Shown in pieces: positions 9,006-18,786 of a DNA stretch of 64,000 nt. Below the pieces are notes generated by a model that saw only the letters and a list, made by a program, of their open reading frames with translations, was not told the origin of the DNA and ran no database searches. The stretch's first letter is position 1, and each line of letters opens with the position of its first letter. The DNA is from Marinobacterium sedimentorum (GTDB lineage Bacteria > Pseudomonadota > Gammaproteobacteria > Pseudomonadales > Balneatricaceae), in contig NZ_JALDYX010000009.1 of assembly GCF_024267675.1 (NCBI RefSeq), forward strand, positions 62,001 through 126,000. The letters are read 5' to 3'. A program made the translations under genes and the position numbers.

Positions 9006-9986
9006 ATGATTGCTTTTTTGATCAAACGCGTCGTTCAGGCGATTATCGTGATGTTTGTCATCAGTCTGGTCAGCTTTTCGATACAGGACAATCTGGGCGA
9101 TCCGCTGCGCGAGCTGGTGGGTCAGTCGGTATCGGAAGCGGAGCGCCAGGCGCTGCGCGATGAAATGGGGCTCAATGACCCCTTCCTGGTGCAGTACGCG
9201 CGCTTCGCCAAAAATGCCCTGCATGGCGACCTCGGCACCTCCTATTTCTTCAAGGAGCCGGCGCTGCAGGTGATTCTGAACAAGCTGCCGGCAACGCTGG
9301 AGCTGGTGCTCGGCTCCACCCTGATTATATTGCTGCTGTCGGTGCCGCTGGGGGTCTACTCGGCGATCAAACCCTACAGTCTGTTTTCCCGTGCCGTCAT
9401 GGGTTTCAGTATCATCGGCATTTCAGTGCCCGTGTTCCTGACCGCGATTGGCCTGATCTATCTGTTTTCCATCGAGCTCGGCTGGATGCCATCGTTCGGC
9501 CGCGGAGAAACGACCCTGGTGTTCGGTTTCTGGGGCAGCGGTTTCTTTACCAGCGACGGCCTGGCGCACCTGGTACTGCCCTGTATTTCGCTGGCGTCGA
9601 TCATGCTGCCGCTGTTCATTCGCCTCATCCGCGCTGAGATGATGGAAGTGCTGCAGTCCGAATACGTCAAGTTTGCCTGGGCCAAGGGCCTGGCGCCACG
9701 GCGTATCTATTTTCTCCATGCGCTGAAAAACACCATGCTGCCGGTCATTACCGTCGGTGGTGTGCAGATCGGCACCATGGTGGCCTACACCATACTGACT
9801 GAAACCGTATTCCAGTGGCCCGGTATGGGCTTCCTGTTCCTGGAGGCAGTCAACCGTGTCGATACGCCGCTGATCGTGGCCTATCTGATCGTCGTCGGTG
9901 CCATCTTCGTGGTGACCAATACCCTGGTCGACCTGATCTATGGCCTGGTGAATCCGACCGTGCAGCTGGCAGGTAAAAAGGCATGA
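9006..9986 (+). CDS. Peptide ABC transporter permease (DppB-like)
   Basis: A 326-residue inner-membrane permease with an N-terminal helix (MIAFLIKRVVQAIIVMFVIS), a periplasmic segment, and five further helices. The cytoplasmic coupling loop carries EYVKFAWAKGLAPRRIYFLHALKNTMLP, the EAA-type motif of binding-protein-dependent permeases. Start at 9006 is just ahead of the first helix and matches DppB (about 339 residues). It pairs with the DppC-like protein that follows. The 147 bases between the binding protein and this gene hold no gene. Confidence 0.93.
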   Translation: MIAFLIKRVVQAIIVMFVISLVSFSIQDNLGDPLRELVGQSVSEAERQALRDEMGLNDPFLVQYARFAKNALHGDLGTSYFFKEPALQVILNKLPATLELVLGSTLIILLLSVPLGVYSAIKPYSLFSRAVMGFSIIGISVPVFLTAIGLIYLFSIELGWMPSFGRGETTLVFGFWGSGFFTSDGLAHLVLPCISLASIMLPLFIRLIRAEMMEVLQSEYVKFAWAKGLAPRRIYFLHALKNTMLPVITVGGVQIGTMVAYTILTETVFQWPGMGFLFLEAVNRVDTPLIVAYLIVVGAIFVVTNTLVDLIYGLVNPTVQLAGKKA

Positions 9987-10089
9987 TTGCGCATATCGGA
10001 ACAACTGACTCCCTCGCCAACCAGGCCGTAGAAAAGCACGGCCCGGTCAACCCCACCGTACGTTGTAAAAAAGCGGCAGGAAAGAAGTC

Positions 10090-11040
10090 ATGAGCGAACA
10101 AATACAGCCCCTGGACGCGCCGCCGAGCGCCTGGCAGCGTTTCCTCGACAGCCACCTGTGGCACAGTTTCACCAAGGATCGGGTGGCGCAGTTCAGTCTG
10201 CTGATTTTCGCTGCCTATGCCATCATGGCGCTGCTGGCGCCGCTGATTGCGCCCTACAATCCCTACGACCCGGCCCAGATCGACATCCTCAATGCCGAGA
10301 TGCCGCCCAGCTGGGAAGCGGGTTCGGACCCGGCCTTCTGGCTCGGCACCGATGCCCAGGGCCGCGACCTCTGGTCGACCATTCTCTACGGCACCCGGGT
10401 GTCGCTGACCATCGGCCTGTGCGCCGTGGTACTGCAGGCGCTGATCGGTATCGTCATTGGCCTGCTGGCCGGTTACCGGGGCGGGCGCATTGACAGTCTG
10501 CTGATGCGTTTTGCCGATGTGCAGCTGTCGTTCTCGACCATGATGGTGGCGATTGTGGTACTGGCGGTGTTCCAGGCGACCTTCGGCACCGAGCTCTACC
10601 AGGAGCTGGCCATGGTGATGCTGATCCTGGTGATCGGTATTGCCGAATGGCCCCAGTATGCCCGGACCATCCGCGCCTCTGTGCTGGCGGAGAAGAAGAA
10701 AGAGTATGTCGACGCGGCCCGGGTGATCGGCCTCAAGGCGCCGCGCATCATGTTTCGCCATATTCTGCCCAATACGCTGTCACCCATTCTGGTGATCTCG
10801 ACGGTGCAGGTGGCCAACGCCATTATCGCCGAGGCCTCGCTGTCGTTCCTGGGCCTGGGCATGCCGGTGTCCGAGCCGTCGCTGGGCTCGCTGATCTCCA
10901 GCGGCTTCGAATATATCTTTTCCGGCTCCTGGTGGATCACCGTGATCCCGGGTGCGGTGCTGATCAGCCTGGTACTGGTGATGAACCTGCTGGGCGACTG
11001 GCTGCGCGACGTCCTCAACCCGAAACTCTACAAGGGATAA
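10090..11040 (+). CDS. Peptide ABC transporter permease (DppC-like)
   Basis: A 316-residue permease with the N-terminal cytosolic segment and helix usual for DppC/OppC (about residues 33-55). It also has the extracytoplasmic DAQGRDLWSTILYGTRVSLTIG segment. The EAA loop EYVDAARVIGLKAPRIMFRHILPN lies near residue 205. It follows the DppB-like gene after 103 bases and is followed after 4 bases by the first ATPase gene, with GGGATAA ahead of the next start, so cotranscription is clear. Substrate is inferred as peptide from the operon. Confidence 0.93.
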   Translation: MSEQIQPLDAPPSAWQRFLDSHLWHSFTKDRVAQFSLLIFAAYAIMALLAPLIAPYNPYDPAQIDILNAEMPPSWEAGSDPAFWLGTDAQGRDLWSTILYGTRVSLTIGLCAVVLQALIGIVIGLLAGYRGGRIDSLLMRFADVQLSFSTMMVAIVVLAVFQATFGTELYQELAMVMLILVIGIAEWPQYARTIRASVLAEKKKEYVDAARVIGLKAPRIMFRHILPNTLSPILVISTVQVANAIIAEASLSFLGLGMPVSEPSLGSLISSGFEYIFSGSWWITVIPGAVLISLVLVMNLLGDWLRDVLNPKLYKG

Positions 11041-11044
11041 GCCG

Positions 11045-12049
11045 ATGGCACTGTTGGAAGTCAATAACCTTGAAGTCCGTTTCGGCCTGCGCAGCGGCGA
11101 AGTGACGGCCCTGCGGGACATTAATTTCAGCCTGGAGCGGGGCGAACGGCTCGGTGTGGTGGGCGAGTCCGGTGCCGGCAAGTCGGTGCTCGGTTTCTCG
11201 ATCCTCAACCTGCTGTCCAAACCCGGTTATATCGCCGGCGGCGAGATCCTGTTCGAGGGACAGAACCTTGCCGCGATGTCACCCAAACAGCTGCGCTCGA
11301 TTCGCGGCAACCGTATCTCGATGATCTTCCAGGATCCGATGATGACGCTCAATCCGGTGCTGACCATCGGCCAGCAGATGGTTGAGTGCCTGCTCGCCCA
11401 CCGCAGGATCAGCCGCACTGATGCCAGGCGTATTGCGGTGCAGAAGCTCAAGCAGGTGCAGATTCCGTCACCCGAGACGCGTATCGATCAGTACCCGCAC
11501 GAACTGTCCGGCGGCATGCGCCAGCGCATCGTCATCGCCATCGGCCTGCTGATGGACCCGGACATCATCATTGCCGACGAGCCGACCACGGCGCTCGATG
11601 TGACCATTCAGGCCGAAATCATGGATCTGATGCTGGATCTGTGCGAGCGCAACAGCGTGGCGCTGATGCTGATCACCCATGATCTGGGCATAGTGTCCCA
11701 GATGACCCGCCAGGCGATGGTGATGTACGCCGGTCGCATCATCGAGCAGGGACCCACCAAGGAAATCATCAATGATGCCCAGCATCCTTACACCCAGGGG
11801 CTGATGAACGCGCTGCCGCAGATGGCGCTGCCGGGACAGCGTCTGAACCAGATTCGCGGTTCCATGCCGCCGCTGCAGAATATCCCCACCGGTTGTGCCT
11901 TTAATCCGCGCTGCGACTATGTGATGGATGCCTGTCGCCATGAGCTGCCAGGCTTCACCCGTTCCGGTGGCTGCAGGGTTGCCTGCCATATGGTGGCGCA
12001 GATGAAACTCGAGGAAGAGGCGGCCGCACGCGCCCTGGAGGTCAACTAA
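11045..12049 (+). CDS. Peptide ABC transporter ATPase (DppD-like)
   Basis: A 334-residue ABC ATPase. Walker A GESGAGKS is at about residues 39-46, the signature [12 protein letters not shown] near 155, and Walker B with [10 protein letters not shown] near 178. The C-terminal oligopeptide-transporter extension has [14 protein letters not shown]. In DppD/DppF-type proteins this Cys-rich tail can hold an iron-sulfur cluster. It energises transport with the DppF-like partner, whose start codon lies one base after this stop. Confidence 0.94.
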   Translation: MALLEVNNLEVRFGLRSGEVTALRDINFSLERGERLGVVGESGAGKSVLGFSILNLLSKPGYIAGGEILFEGQNLAAMSPKQLRSIRGNRISMIFQDPMMTLNPVLTIGQQMVECLLAHRRISRTDARRIAVQKLKQVQIPSPETRIDQYPHELSGGMRQRIVIAIGLLMDPDIIIADEPTTALDVTIQAEIMDLMLDLCERNSVALMLITHDLGIVSQMTRQAMVMYAGRIIEQGPTKEIINDAQHPYTQGLMNALPQMALPGQRLNQIRGSMPPLQNIPTGCAFNPRCDYVMDACRHELPGFTRSGGCRVACHMVAQMKLEEEAAARALEVN

Positions 12050-12050
12050 G

Positions 12051-13070
12051 ATGAATGCCCAAGCCAAATCCCTGGTTCAGATCAGGGACCTGTACAAGCG
12101 CTTTTCCATCTCCGGCGATTTCCTCGATCAGCTGAAATTTCGCGGCGGCAAGCTCGTGCGCGAACAGCAGCATGTGCACGCGATCAACGGTGTGAACCTC
12201 GACGTGCAGCGCGGTGAGGCGCTCTGCGTGGTCGGCGAGTCCGGCTGCGGCAAGTCGACCATCGCCCGTACCGTGATGGGGCTGCTCAAGCCCAGCGCCG
12301 GCTCCATCAGCTATGGTGGCGAGCGTATCGATCATCTCAGTGACCGTCAGATACTGCCATACCGGCGCAAGATGCAGATGATCTTCCAGAACCCCTATGC
12401 GTCGCTGAATCCGCGCATGACCATCGCCCAGACGCTGGAAGAGCCGGTGCGCTTTCACAACCCCAAGGCGTCGGCCACCGAGGTGCGCGACAAGGTACAC
12501 GAGGTGATGCAGTCGGTCGGTATAGACCCGAGCTGGGGCAAGCGTTTTTCCCACGAGTTTTCCGGCGGCCAGCGCCAGCGCATCAGCATCGCCCGGGCGC
12601 TGGCGGTAGATCCGGAATTCATCGTCGCGGACGAGCCGATCTCGGCCCTCGATGTCTCGATCCAGGCCCAGGTGCTGAACCTGATGATGGACGCCCAGGA
12701 AAGCCGCAACCTGACCTATCTGTTCATTACCCACGATCTGTCGGTGGTCGAGCATTTCGGCACCCGGGTGGCCGTCATGTACCTCGGCAGCCTGTGCGAG
12801 CTGGCCCCGACCAAGGCGCTGTTCGCAACGCCGCGTCACCCGTATTCCCAGGCGCTGCTGTCGGCGATCCCGCGTCTGGAAGACGGCAGGCCGGCCCATA
12901 TCCGGTTGCAGGGCGAGGTGTCGACGCCGGTTAACCTGCCGTCGGGCTGCGTGTTCCATGGCCGCTGTCCCCATGCCAACGAGCGCTGCTCGCGGGAAAT
13001 TCCCACACTGATTGCCACCAGTGAAGGTGGCCAGGTGGCCTGTCACGCGGTGCAAGAGGGCCGGTTCTGA
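12051..13070 (+). CDS. Peptide ABC transporter ATPase (DppF-like)
   Basis: A 339-residue ABC ATPase with Walker A GESGCGKSTIAR, signature FSGGQRQRISIARAL and Walker B FIVADEPISALDVS. It has the oligopeptide C-terminal extension with GCVFHGRCPHANERC. Together with the preceding ATPase it forms the heterodimeric motor of a Dpp/Opp-type importer. The start is one base after the preceding stop, and the M14 peptidase gene starts one base after its own stop (TGAGATG), so translation of these genes is probably coupled. Confidence 0.94.
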   Translation: MNAQAKSLVQIRDLYKRFSISGDFLDQLKFRGGKLVREQQHVHAINGVNLDVQRGEALCVVGESGCGKSTIARTVMGLLKPSAGSISYGGERIDHLSDRQILPYRRKMQMIFQNPYASLNPRMTIAQTLEEPVRFHNPKASATEVRDKVHEVMQSVGIDPSWGKRFSHEFSGGQRQRISIARALAVDPEFIVADEPISALDVSIQAQVLNLMMDAQESRNLTYLFITHDLSVVEHFGTRVAVMYLGSLCELAPTKALFATPRHPYSQALLSAIPRLEDGRPAHIRLQGEVSTPVNLPSGCVFHGRCPHANERCSREIPTLIATSEGGQVACHAVQEGRF

Positions 13071-13071
13071 G

Positions 13072-14208
13072 ATGAGCAAACTACATATCAGTGCAAACTT
13101 CGACAGCGGCAATATTGACGTTCTAGACGCCAGCCGGGCGGACGATATACAGCTGAAAATCCGCAAGGACAGCGGCTCGGACTTCTACCAGTGGTTCCAT
13201 TACCGCGTACAGGGCGGCCGCGGCCAGGCACTGCGCATGCGCCTGCTCAACGCCGCCGGTGCCTCCTACCCGGACGGCTGGGACGACTACCGGGCGGTGG
13301 CGTCCTACGATCGCAAGCACTGGTTCCGGGTGCCGACCTGCTACAGCGGCGGCGAACTGGTGATCGAACACGAGCCTGAGCAGGACAGCCTCTACTATGC
13401 TTATTTCGCGCCCTACAGCTTCGAGCAGCATCTGGACCTGATCGCCTGGGCCGGCCAGTCGGAGCGGGTGCGCATCGAACATCTGGGCACTACCCTGGAC
13501 GGCCGCGACCTGGATCTGCTGCGCATCGGTACGCCGGCAGCGGGACGCAAAACAATCTGGATCACCGCGCGCCAGCATCCGGGCGAAACCATGGCCCAGT
13601 GGTGTGCCCAGGGGCTGATCGAGCGGCTGCTGGACAGGCACGATGCCCAGGCGGGCCGACTGCTGGAGGAGGCGGTTATCTACTTGGTGCCCAACATGAA
13701 TCCCGATGGAGCGGTGCGCGGTCATCTGCGCACCAATGCGCTGGGCGTGAACCTGAACCGGGAATGGGATTCGCCCAGTCTCGTGCGCAGCCCCGAGGTC
13801 TTCCTGGTGCGGGCGCGGATGGAGCAGACCGGGGTCGATCTGCACCTCGACCTGCATGGCGATGAAGGCCTGCCGTGCAACTTCATCGACGGGCAGGATG
13901 GCTTGCCCTGGGCCGAGGCGTCGTTGCTGCAACAGGAACTGCAGTTCGAGCAGGACCTGGCGGCGGCCAATGCGGATTTTCAGCTCGAGCGCGGTTATCC
14001 GCCCGGCAAGTACGGGCCCGAGTCCATCACCATTGCCAGCAACTGGGTTGGCAAGCGCTTTCAGTGCCCGGCGATGACACTGGAGATGCCGTTCAAGGAC
14101 TACGATCTGCGGCCAGACCCGCTGCAGGGCTGGTCGCCCGAGCGCTCGGCGCGCCTGGGCGCATCCCTACTGGACCCGCTGCTGGCCTGGCTCGCACGCC
14201 AGATCTGA
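13072..14208 (+). CDS. M14 family zinc carboxypeptidase (cytosolic CCP-like)
   Basis: A 378-residue protein without signal peptide. An N-terminal beta-rich domain (about 1-120) precedes the M14 catalytic domain, the arrangement of bacterial cytosolic carboxypeptidases. Zinc ligands read as H169 and E172 (RQHPGE) and H262 (LDLHGDE). The specificity loop is NMNPDG...NLNREW (209-232), and the general base E338 lies in TLEMPF. It should remove C-terminal residues from peptides in the cytosol. Its place between the importer ATPases and a LysR/prolidase pair suggests processing of the imported peptides. Start at 13072 follows the family's beginning and avoids a 60-base overlap with the ATPase gene. 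Confidence 0.88.
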   Translation: MSKLHISANFDSGNIDVLDASRADDIQLKIRKDSGSDFYQWFHYRVQGGRGQALRMRLLNAAGASYPDGWDDYRAVASYDRKHWFRVPTCYSGGELVIEHEPEQDSLYYAYFAPYSFEQHLDLIAWAGQSERVRIEHLGTTLDGRDLDLLRIGTPAAGRKTIWITARQHPGETMAQWCAQGLIERLLDRHDAQAGRLLEEAVIYLVPNMNPDGAVRGHLRTNALGVNLNREWDSPSLVRSPEVFLVRARMEQTGVDLHLDLHGDEGLPCNFIDGQDGLPWAEASLLQQELQFEQDLAAANADFQLERGYPPGKYGPESITIASNWVGKRFQCPAMTLEMPFKDYDLRPDPLQGWSPERSARLGASLLDPLLAWLARQI

Positions 14209-14218
14209 GGAACGCTGG

Positions 14219-15160
14219 ATGGAAGTCAGATGGCTGGATGATTTCATCGCACTGGCAAAGACGCGGCACTTTTCCCGTGCCGCTGACGAGCGCAACGTGA
14301 CGCAACCGACCCTGAGCCGGCGTATCAAGCTGCTCGAGGACGAGATGGGGGTGACCCTGATCGACCGCAATACCCTGCCGCTGTCGCTGACGCCGGCAGG
14401 CGAAGTGTTTCTGGCCGGCGCAGAACAGATAGCCCGCATCGCCCGCGAGACCAAGGCGCGCTGCAACGAGATTCGTGTGCAGGAGAACAACCGGCTGCAC
14501 TTTGCCACCACCCAGACGCTCTATCTCTGTTTCTACAACGACTGGATACAGCCGTTCTCGACCGAACAGGGCTTCGAGGTCGATCTGAACCTGAAGTCCA
14601 CCGCCTGGGTCGGCGCCGACTTCGTCAACGCCCTGGCCCAGGGCGAGTGTGACCTGGTGCTCTGCTACTGGCACCCGGCGATCGAGTTCATGGGCGCGCT
14701 GGACGACGATCGCTTTGAGCACCTGAGGGTAACCGACGAAGTACTGGTGCCGATCACCGCGCTGGACGATCACCAGCAGCCCATCTATACCCTGCCGGGC
14801 AGCCGGCGTGAGCCGCTTCCCTACATCGGTTATCACGAGGGCGCCTTCGCACGGCCGGTGATTCAGCAGTTCATGCAGCAGCAGATGCAGCCGCCGCAGC
14901 TGGTGACCATGAACGAGAACGTCCATGCCATCAGCGTCAAGGCCATGGTCAAGGAAGGCTTTGGTCTGGGCTGGGTGCCGCGTCGGCTGATCGATGAGAG
15001 CCTGCGTTACGGCCAGTTGGGCCTGGCCGGCGACGAACACTGGCAGATCCCGTTGCAGATCCGCCTCTACCGTCGTCGCCATGATCACAATGCCAACCTC
15101 GAAGCGTTCTGGTCGCTGCTGGCCGAGCGCTTCGAGTGCACGCCTCAAGCCTTTCCCTGA
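14219..15160 (+). CDS. LysR family transcriptional regulator
   Basis: A 313-residue LysR regulator. The winged helix-turn-helix is at the N-terminus (MEVRWLDDFIALAKTRHFSR, then NVTQPTLSRRIKLLEDEMG) and the co-inducer-binding domain runs from about residue 90. A GAGGAA ribosome binding site precedes the ATG. It is embedded in the same-strand peptide-use operon, 10 bases after the M14 gene and 29 before pepQ, so it is a likely local regulator of the importer and peptidases. The ligand is unknown. Confidence 0.93.
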   Translation: MEVRWLDDFIALAKTRHFSRAADERNVTQPTLSRRIKLLEDEMGVTLIDRNTLPLSLTPAGEVFLAGAEQIARIARETKARCNEIRVQENNRLHFATTQTLYLCFYNDWIQPFSTEQGFEVDLNLKSTAWVGADFVNALAQGECDLVLCYWHPAIEFMGALDDDRFEHLRVTDEVLVPITALDDHQQPIYTLPGSRREPLPYIGYHEGAFARPVIQQFMQQQMQPPQLVTMNENVHAISVKAMVKEGFGLGWVPRRLIDESLRYGQLGLAGDEHWQIPLQIRLYRRRHDHNANLEAFWSLLAERFECTPQAFP

Positions 15161-15189
15161 TTCAGGCCCCAGGGGCCGGAGTAGTATTT

Positions 15190-16518
15190 ATGCACAGACT
15201 CTTTGAACACCATATCCAAACGCTCAGGGCACGCTTTGACCGGATACTGGCTGACGCCGGCTTAGACGCGCTGCTGCTCGGGTCCGGCACAGCGCCGCGG
15301 CGCTTCCTGGACGATACCCAGTATCCGTTTCGCGCCCATCCGCCTTTTGTACAGTGGCTGCCGCATCTGACCGAGCACCCCGGCAGCTGGCTGCTGCTGC
15401 GTCCGGGGCAGATGCCGGTGCTCTATCTGTATTGCCCTGACGACTTCTGGCACCAGACGCCCGAAGCCCCGAACGGTGACTGGACGACAGAGTTCGAAAT
15501 CGAATGCTTCGCCGATACCGGCGCGTTGAATGCGCTCTTCCAGGGCCTGGGTCGCACGGCGCTGATCGCGGCGACACATCCGGCGTTCGCGCGCGATGAC
15601 TGGGCGCACAATCCCGCCGAGCTGATGACCCGGCTCGATTTTGAGCGTGCGGCAAAGACCGGCTGGGAACTGCACTGCCTGCGCCGGGCCAACCAGATCG
15701 CGGTCCAGGGTCATATCGCCGCCGAGCAGCTGTTTATGGCCGGCGCCAGTGAATACGCTATCCACCAGGGTTACCTGGCCGCCACCGCGCACAACGAGCG
15801 GGATCTGCCCTACGACAATATTGTGGCGCTGAACCGCCATGCCGCGGTGCTGCACTACCAGTTCCAGCAGCGTCAGGTGCAGCCAGAGCGACACACGCTG
15901 CTGATCGATGCCGGTGCCGCTCACCACGGCTACGCCGCCGATATCACCCGCACCCATGCCGCTGATAAAGAATCCGCCTTCGCGGGCCTGATCTTTGCTC
16001 TTGATGAGGCGCAGCGGGCGCTGCTGCCGCAGGTCAGGGCGGGCGTCGATTTCGTCGACCTGCATCTGCAGATGCACAGATCGCTGGCGCAGATCCTGCG
16101 CGACAGTGGCCTGGTGAACGCCTCCGTCGAGGCCCAGCTGGAACAGGGCATTACCCGCACCTTCTTCCCCCATGGCCTCGGCCATCTGCTGGGCCTGCAG
16201 GTGCACGACGTGGGGGGCTGGCAGCAGGACGCCAGCGGCAGCCTGCGCCAACCGCCGGCGCAGCATCCCTTCCTGCGCCTGACCCGAACGCTGCAGCCGG
16301 GCTTCGTCGTCACCATTGAGCCCGGGCTCTATTTTATTCCGTCGCTGCTCGACAGGCTGCGCCAGAGTCATGGCGGCGAGGCCGTGAACTGGGGGCAGGT
16401 GGACGCCTTGATGCCGTACGGCGGCATCCGTATCGAGGACAATATCGCCGTGACCGATGAGGGCTGCGAGAACCTGACCCGCGATGCGTTTGCAGCGGCG
16501 GGGCGGGAAGGGTTCTAA
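15190..16518 (+). CDS. pepQ: Xaa-Pro dipeptidase (prolidase)
   Basis: A 442-residue M24 enzyme, the same length as E. coli PepQ (443). All five metal ligands are visible: D240 and D251 (LLIDAGAAHHGYAADITRTH), H332 (HGLGHLLG), E377 (TIEPG) and E416 (RIEDNI). It cleaves X-Pro dipeptides in the cytosol with two Mn ions. The ATG at 15190 is chosen for length; an earlier in-frame ATG at 15136 would overlap the LysR gene. As the last member of the peptide-uptake operon it completes a path from imported peptide to free proline. Confidence 0.95.
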   Translation: MHRLFEHHIQTLRARFDRILADAGLDALLLGSGTAPRRFLDDTQYPFRAHPPFVQWLPHLTEHPGSWLLLRPGQMPVLYLYCPDDFWHQTPEAPNGDWTTEFEIECFADTGALNALFQGLGRTALIAATHPAFARDDWAHNPAELMTRLDFERAAKTGWELHCLRRANQIAVQGHIAAEQLFMAGASEYAIHQGYLAATAHNERDLPYDNIVALNRHAAVLHYQFQQRQVQPERHTLLIDAGAAHHGYAADITRTHAADKESAFAGLIFALDEAQRALLPQVRAGVDFVDLHLQMHRSLAQILRDSGLVNASVEAQLEQGITRTFFPHGLGHLLGLQVHDVGGWQQDASGSLRQPPAQHPFLRLTRTLQPGFVVTIEPGLYFIPSLLDRLRQSHGGEAVNWGQVDALMPYGGIRIEDNIAVTDEGCENLTRDAFAAAGREGF

Positions 16519-16553
16519 TACCGGTCTTCGAGCAGCCCTCAGGGAGACCGGCG

Positions 16554-18488
16554 ATGACTACAGCACCTGTTACCACTGCATTAGAAACGCTTCAATCAAC
16601 CTTTGGTCTGGCGGCCTTTCGCGATGGCCAGCAGGCCGCCATCGACAAGCTGCTGCAGGGTGAGTCGGTGCTCACCGTCTTTCCCACCGGTGGCGGCAAG
16701 AGCCTGTGTTATCAGCTGCCGGCACTGCTGATCGAGGGTCTGACGCTGGTGGTATCGCCGCTGATCGCGCTGATGCAGGACCAGGTGGCGGCCCTGCACG
16801 CCAGGGGGATTGCCGCGGCGCGGCTGGATTCCAGTCGCAGCGGTGACGAGGTGCGCGAGATCTACCGGCAGCTGCGCAGCGGTGAGCTAAAGCTGCTGTA
16901 CGTGGCGCCGGAGCGGCTGCAGAATTCGCGTTTCCTGGCCCTGTTGCAGGGGCTGCACATCGGGCTGATGGCGGTGGACGAAGCCCACTGCATTTCCGAG
17001 TGGGGCCACAACTTTCGCCCCGACTATCTCAAGCTGGCGCAGCTGGCCCGGGATATAGGCGTGCAGCGGGTGCTGGCGCTGACCGCCACCGCCACCCCGT
17101 CCGTGGCTGCGGATATCTGCCGCCAGTTCGATATCCCGTCGGCCAACCATATCCACACCGGCTTCTACCGACCCAACCTGGCGCTGGGGGTAACCCCCTG
17201 TCGCGGCGACGAGAAACTGCCGCTGCTGCTGCGCGCCTTGCAGGCCGCGCCCGGGGAGGCGAGCATCGTCTACGTTACGCTGCAGCAGCAGGCCGAAACC
17301 CTGGCGGTGCAATTGCAAAGCGCCGGCATCCGCGCCCAGGCCTACCACGCCGGCATGAAACCCGAGGTGCGCGAGTCCATCCAGAACGCTTTTATGGCGG
17401 GGGAGGTCAGCACCGTGGTGGCGACCATCGCCTTTGGCATGGGCATCGACAAGGCCGATATCCGCGCCGTGTATCACTACAACCTGCCCAAGTCGCTGGA
17501 AAACTACATGCAGGAAATCGGCCGCGCCGGGCGCGATGGCGCGGCGTCGCGCTGCGAGCTGTTCGCCTGCCCGGACGATATTCGCGTGCTGGAAAATTTC
17601 ACCTACGGCGATACGCCGGTGCTGGCGCATCTGGATGCACTGATCGGGCATCTGCTGTCACTTGGCAATGCCTTCGATATTGCGGTGTACGATCTGTCCA
17701 ACCAGTTCGATATACGTCCGCTGGTGATCAACACGGTGCTCACCTACCTGGAACTCGAAGGCGTGATCGCCGGCACCGGGCCTTTCTACAGCACCTACCA
17801 GATCCGCTTCGAGGTGCCCCAGGCGCAGTTGCTGGCCGGTTTCGATGCCGCCCGCGCCGACTTTCTGCAGCGCATGTTCGCCGAGGGCAAGCAGGGGCGG
17901 ATCTGGCTGACGCTGGATGTTACTCATGCCGCCGAAGCGCTGGGCGAACCGCGCGAACGCCTGCTCAAGGCGCTGCAGTACCTGGAAACACAAGGCAGCA
18001 TCGGCACTCAGGTGAAGGGCGTGCGCCAGCAGTACCGCAGGCTGCAAACGCCGGAACTGGCGGAGCTTTGCGGGCGCCTGGGCCTGCTCTTTGCAAGGCG
18101 TGAAGAACAGAGCCTAGCCCGGCTGCAGCAGGTATTGGACTATGCCGAGGATTCCCATTGCCTGCCGGCCCAGCTGTGTGGCTACTTCGGCGACAACCTG
18201 ACTGAGCCCTGTGGCCAGTGCAGCAGTTGCCTTGAGCATAGTGCGCGCACCCTGCCGACTCTCGCCGACGCGCCCATGAGCGCGGCGCAGCAACACAGCA
18301 TCGATTCCCTGATCGCGCAGGGGCAGGAAGCGCTACGTCACCCGCGCCAGCTGGCCCGTTTCCTCTGCGGCCTGTCGAGCCCGGCGACCTTTCGGCTACG
18401 CAAGAATCCGGCCTACGGCAGCCTGTCGGGGCATGCCTTCGCGCCGCTACTGGCGTACCTGGAGCAGCGTCTGGGGGACGAAAACTGA
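16554..18488 (+). CDS. recQ: RecQ family ATP-dependent DNA helicase
   Basis: A 644-residue superfamily 2 helicase. It shows the Q motif FRDGQQ (22-27), Walker A PTGGGKS (44-50) and the DEAH box AVDEAHCISEWGHNFRPDY near 142-160. Motif VI is QEIGRAGRDG, and a RecQ zinc-binding domain has CGYFGDNLTEPCGQCSSC. It unwinds recombination and replication intermediates 3' to 5'. A GGGAGA ribosome binding site at 16541-16546 supports the ATG at 16554. I do not see a clear HRDC domain at the C-terminus, so this may be a RecQ-like paralogue rather than the housekeeping RecQ. It stands 35 bases after pepQ. Confidence 0.9.
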   Translation: MTTAPVTTALETLQSTFGLAAFRDGQQAAIDKLLQGESVLTVFPTGGGKSLCYQLPALLIEGLTLVVSPLIALMQDQVAALHARGIAAARLDSSRSGDEVREIYRQLRSGELKLLYVAPERLQNSRFLALLQGLHIGLMAVDEAHCISEWGHNFRPDYLKLAQLARDIGVQRVLALTATATPSVAADICRQFDIPSANHIHTGFYRPNLALGVTPCRGDEKLPLLLRALQAAPGEASIVYVTLQQQAETLAVQLQSAGIRAQAYHAGMKPEVRESIQNAFMAGEVSTVVATIAFGMGIDKADIRAVYHYNLPKSLENYMQEIGRAGRDGAASRCELFACPDDIRVLENFTYGDTPVLAHLDALIGHLLSLGNAFDIAVYDLSNQFDIRPLVINTVLTYLELEGVIAGTGPFYSTYQIRFEVPQAQLLAGFDAARADFLQRMFAEGKQGRIWLTLDVTHAAEALGEPRERLLKALQYLETQGSIGTQVKGVRQQYRRLQTPELAELCGRLGLLFARREEQSLARLQQVLDYAEDSHCLPAQLCGYFGDNLTEPCGQCSSCLEHSARTLPTLADAPMSAAQQHSIDSLIAQGQEALRHPRQLARFLCGLSSPATFRLRKNPAYGSLSGHAFAPLLAYLEQRLGDEN

Positions 18489-18786
18489 AGCGGTGGCTCG
18501 ACAGGTCTTTGAAACAGTTCAGGCCCGGGCGGGCAGGGTGATGGCAAGGCTGGATCGCAGGAGGAGTTGCCAGAACGGTAGTGTCTGGCATTTCCCGGTT
18601 GATTCCCGGTAACGGCACGGAGCGGGCATTGATGAGCTGGGAATAAGTATACAGTCCCCGGAATTCAGGGCTGGAAGCCGTCATTGCCGCGATAAACTAC
18701 GTAGCTCCGGTGGGCGAGAAGGACATATATATTGAACGCATGGTGGGCAATATCGCCCCCTGTATCAGCAAAAGGGCAGTCTGAGC

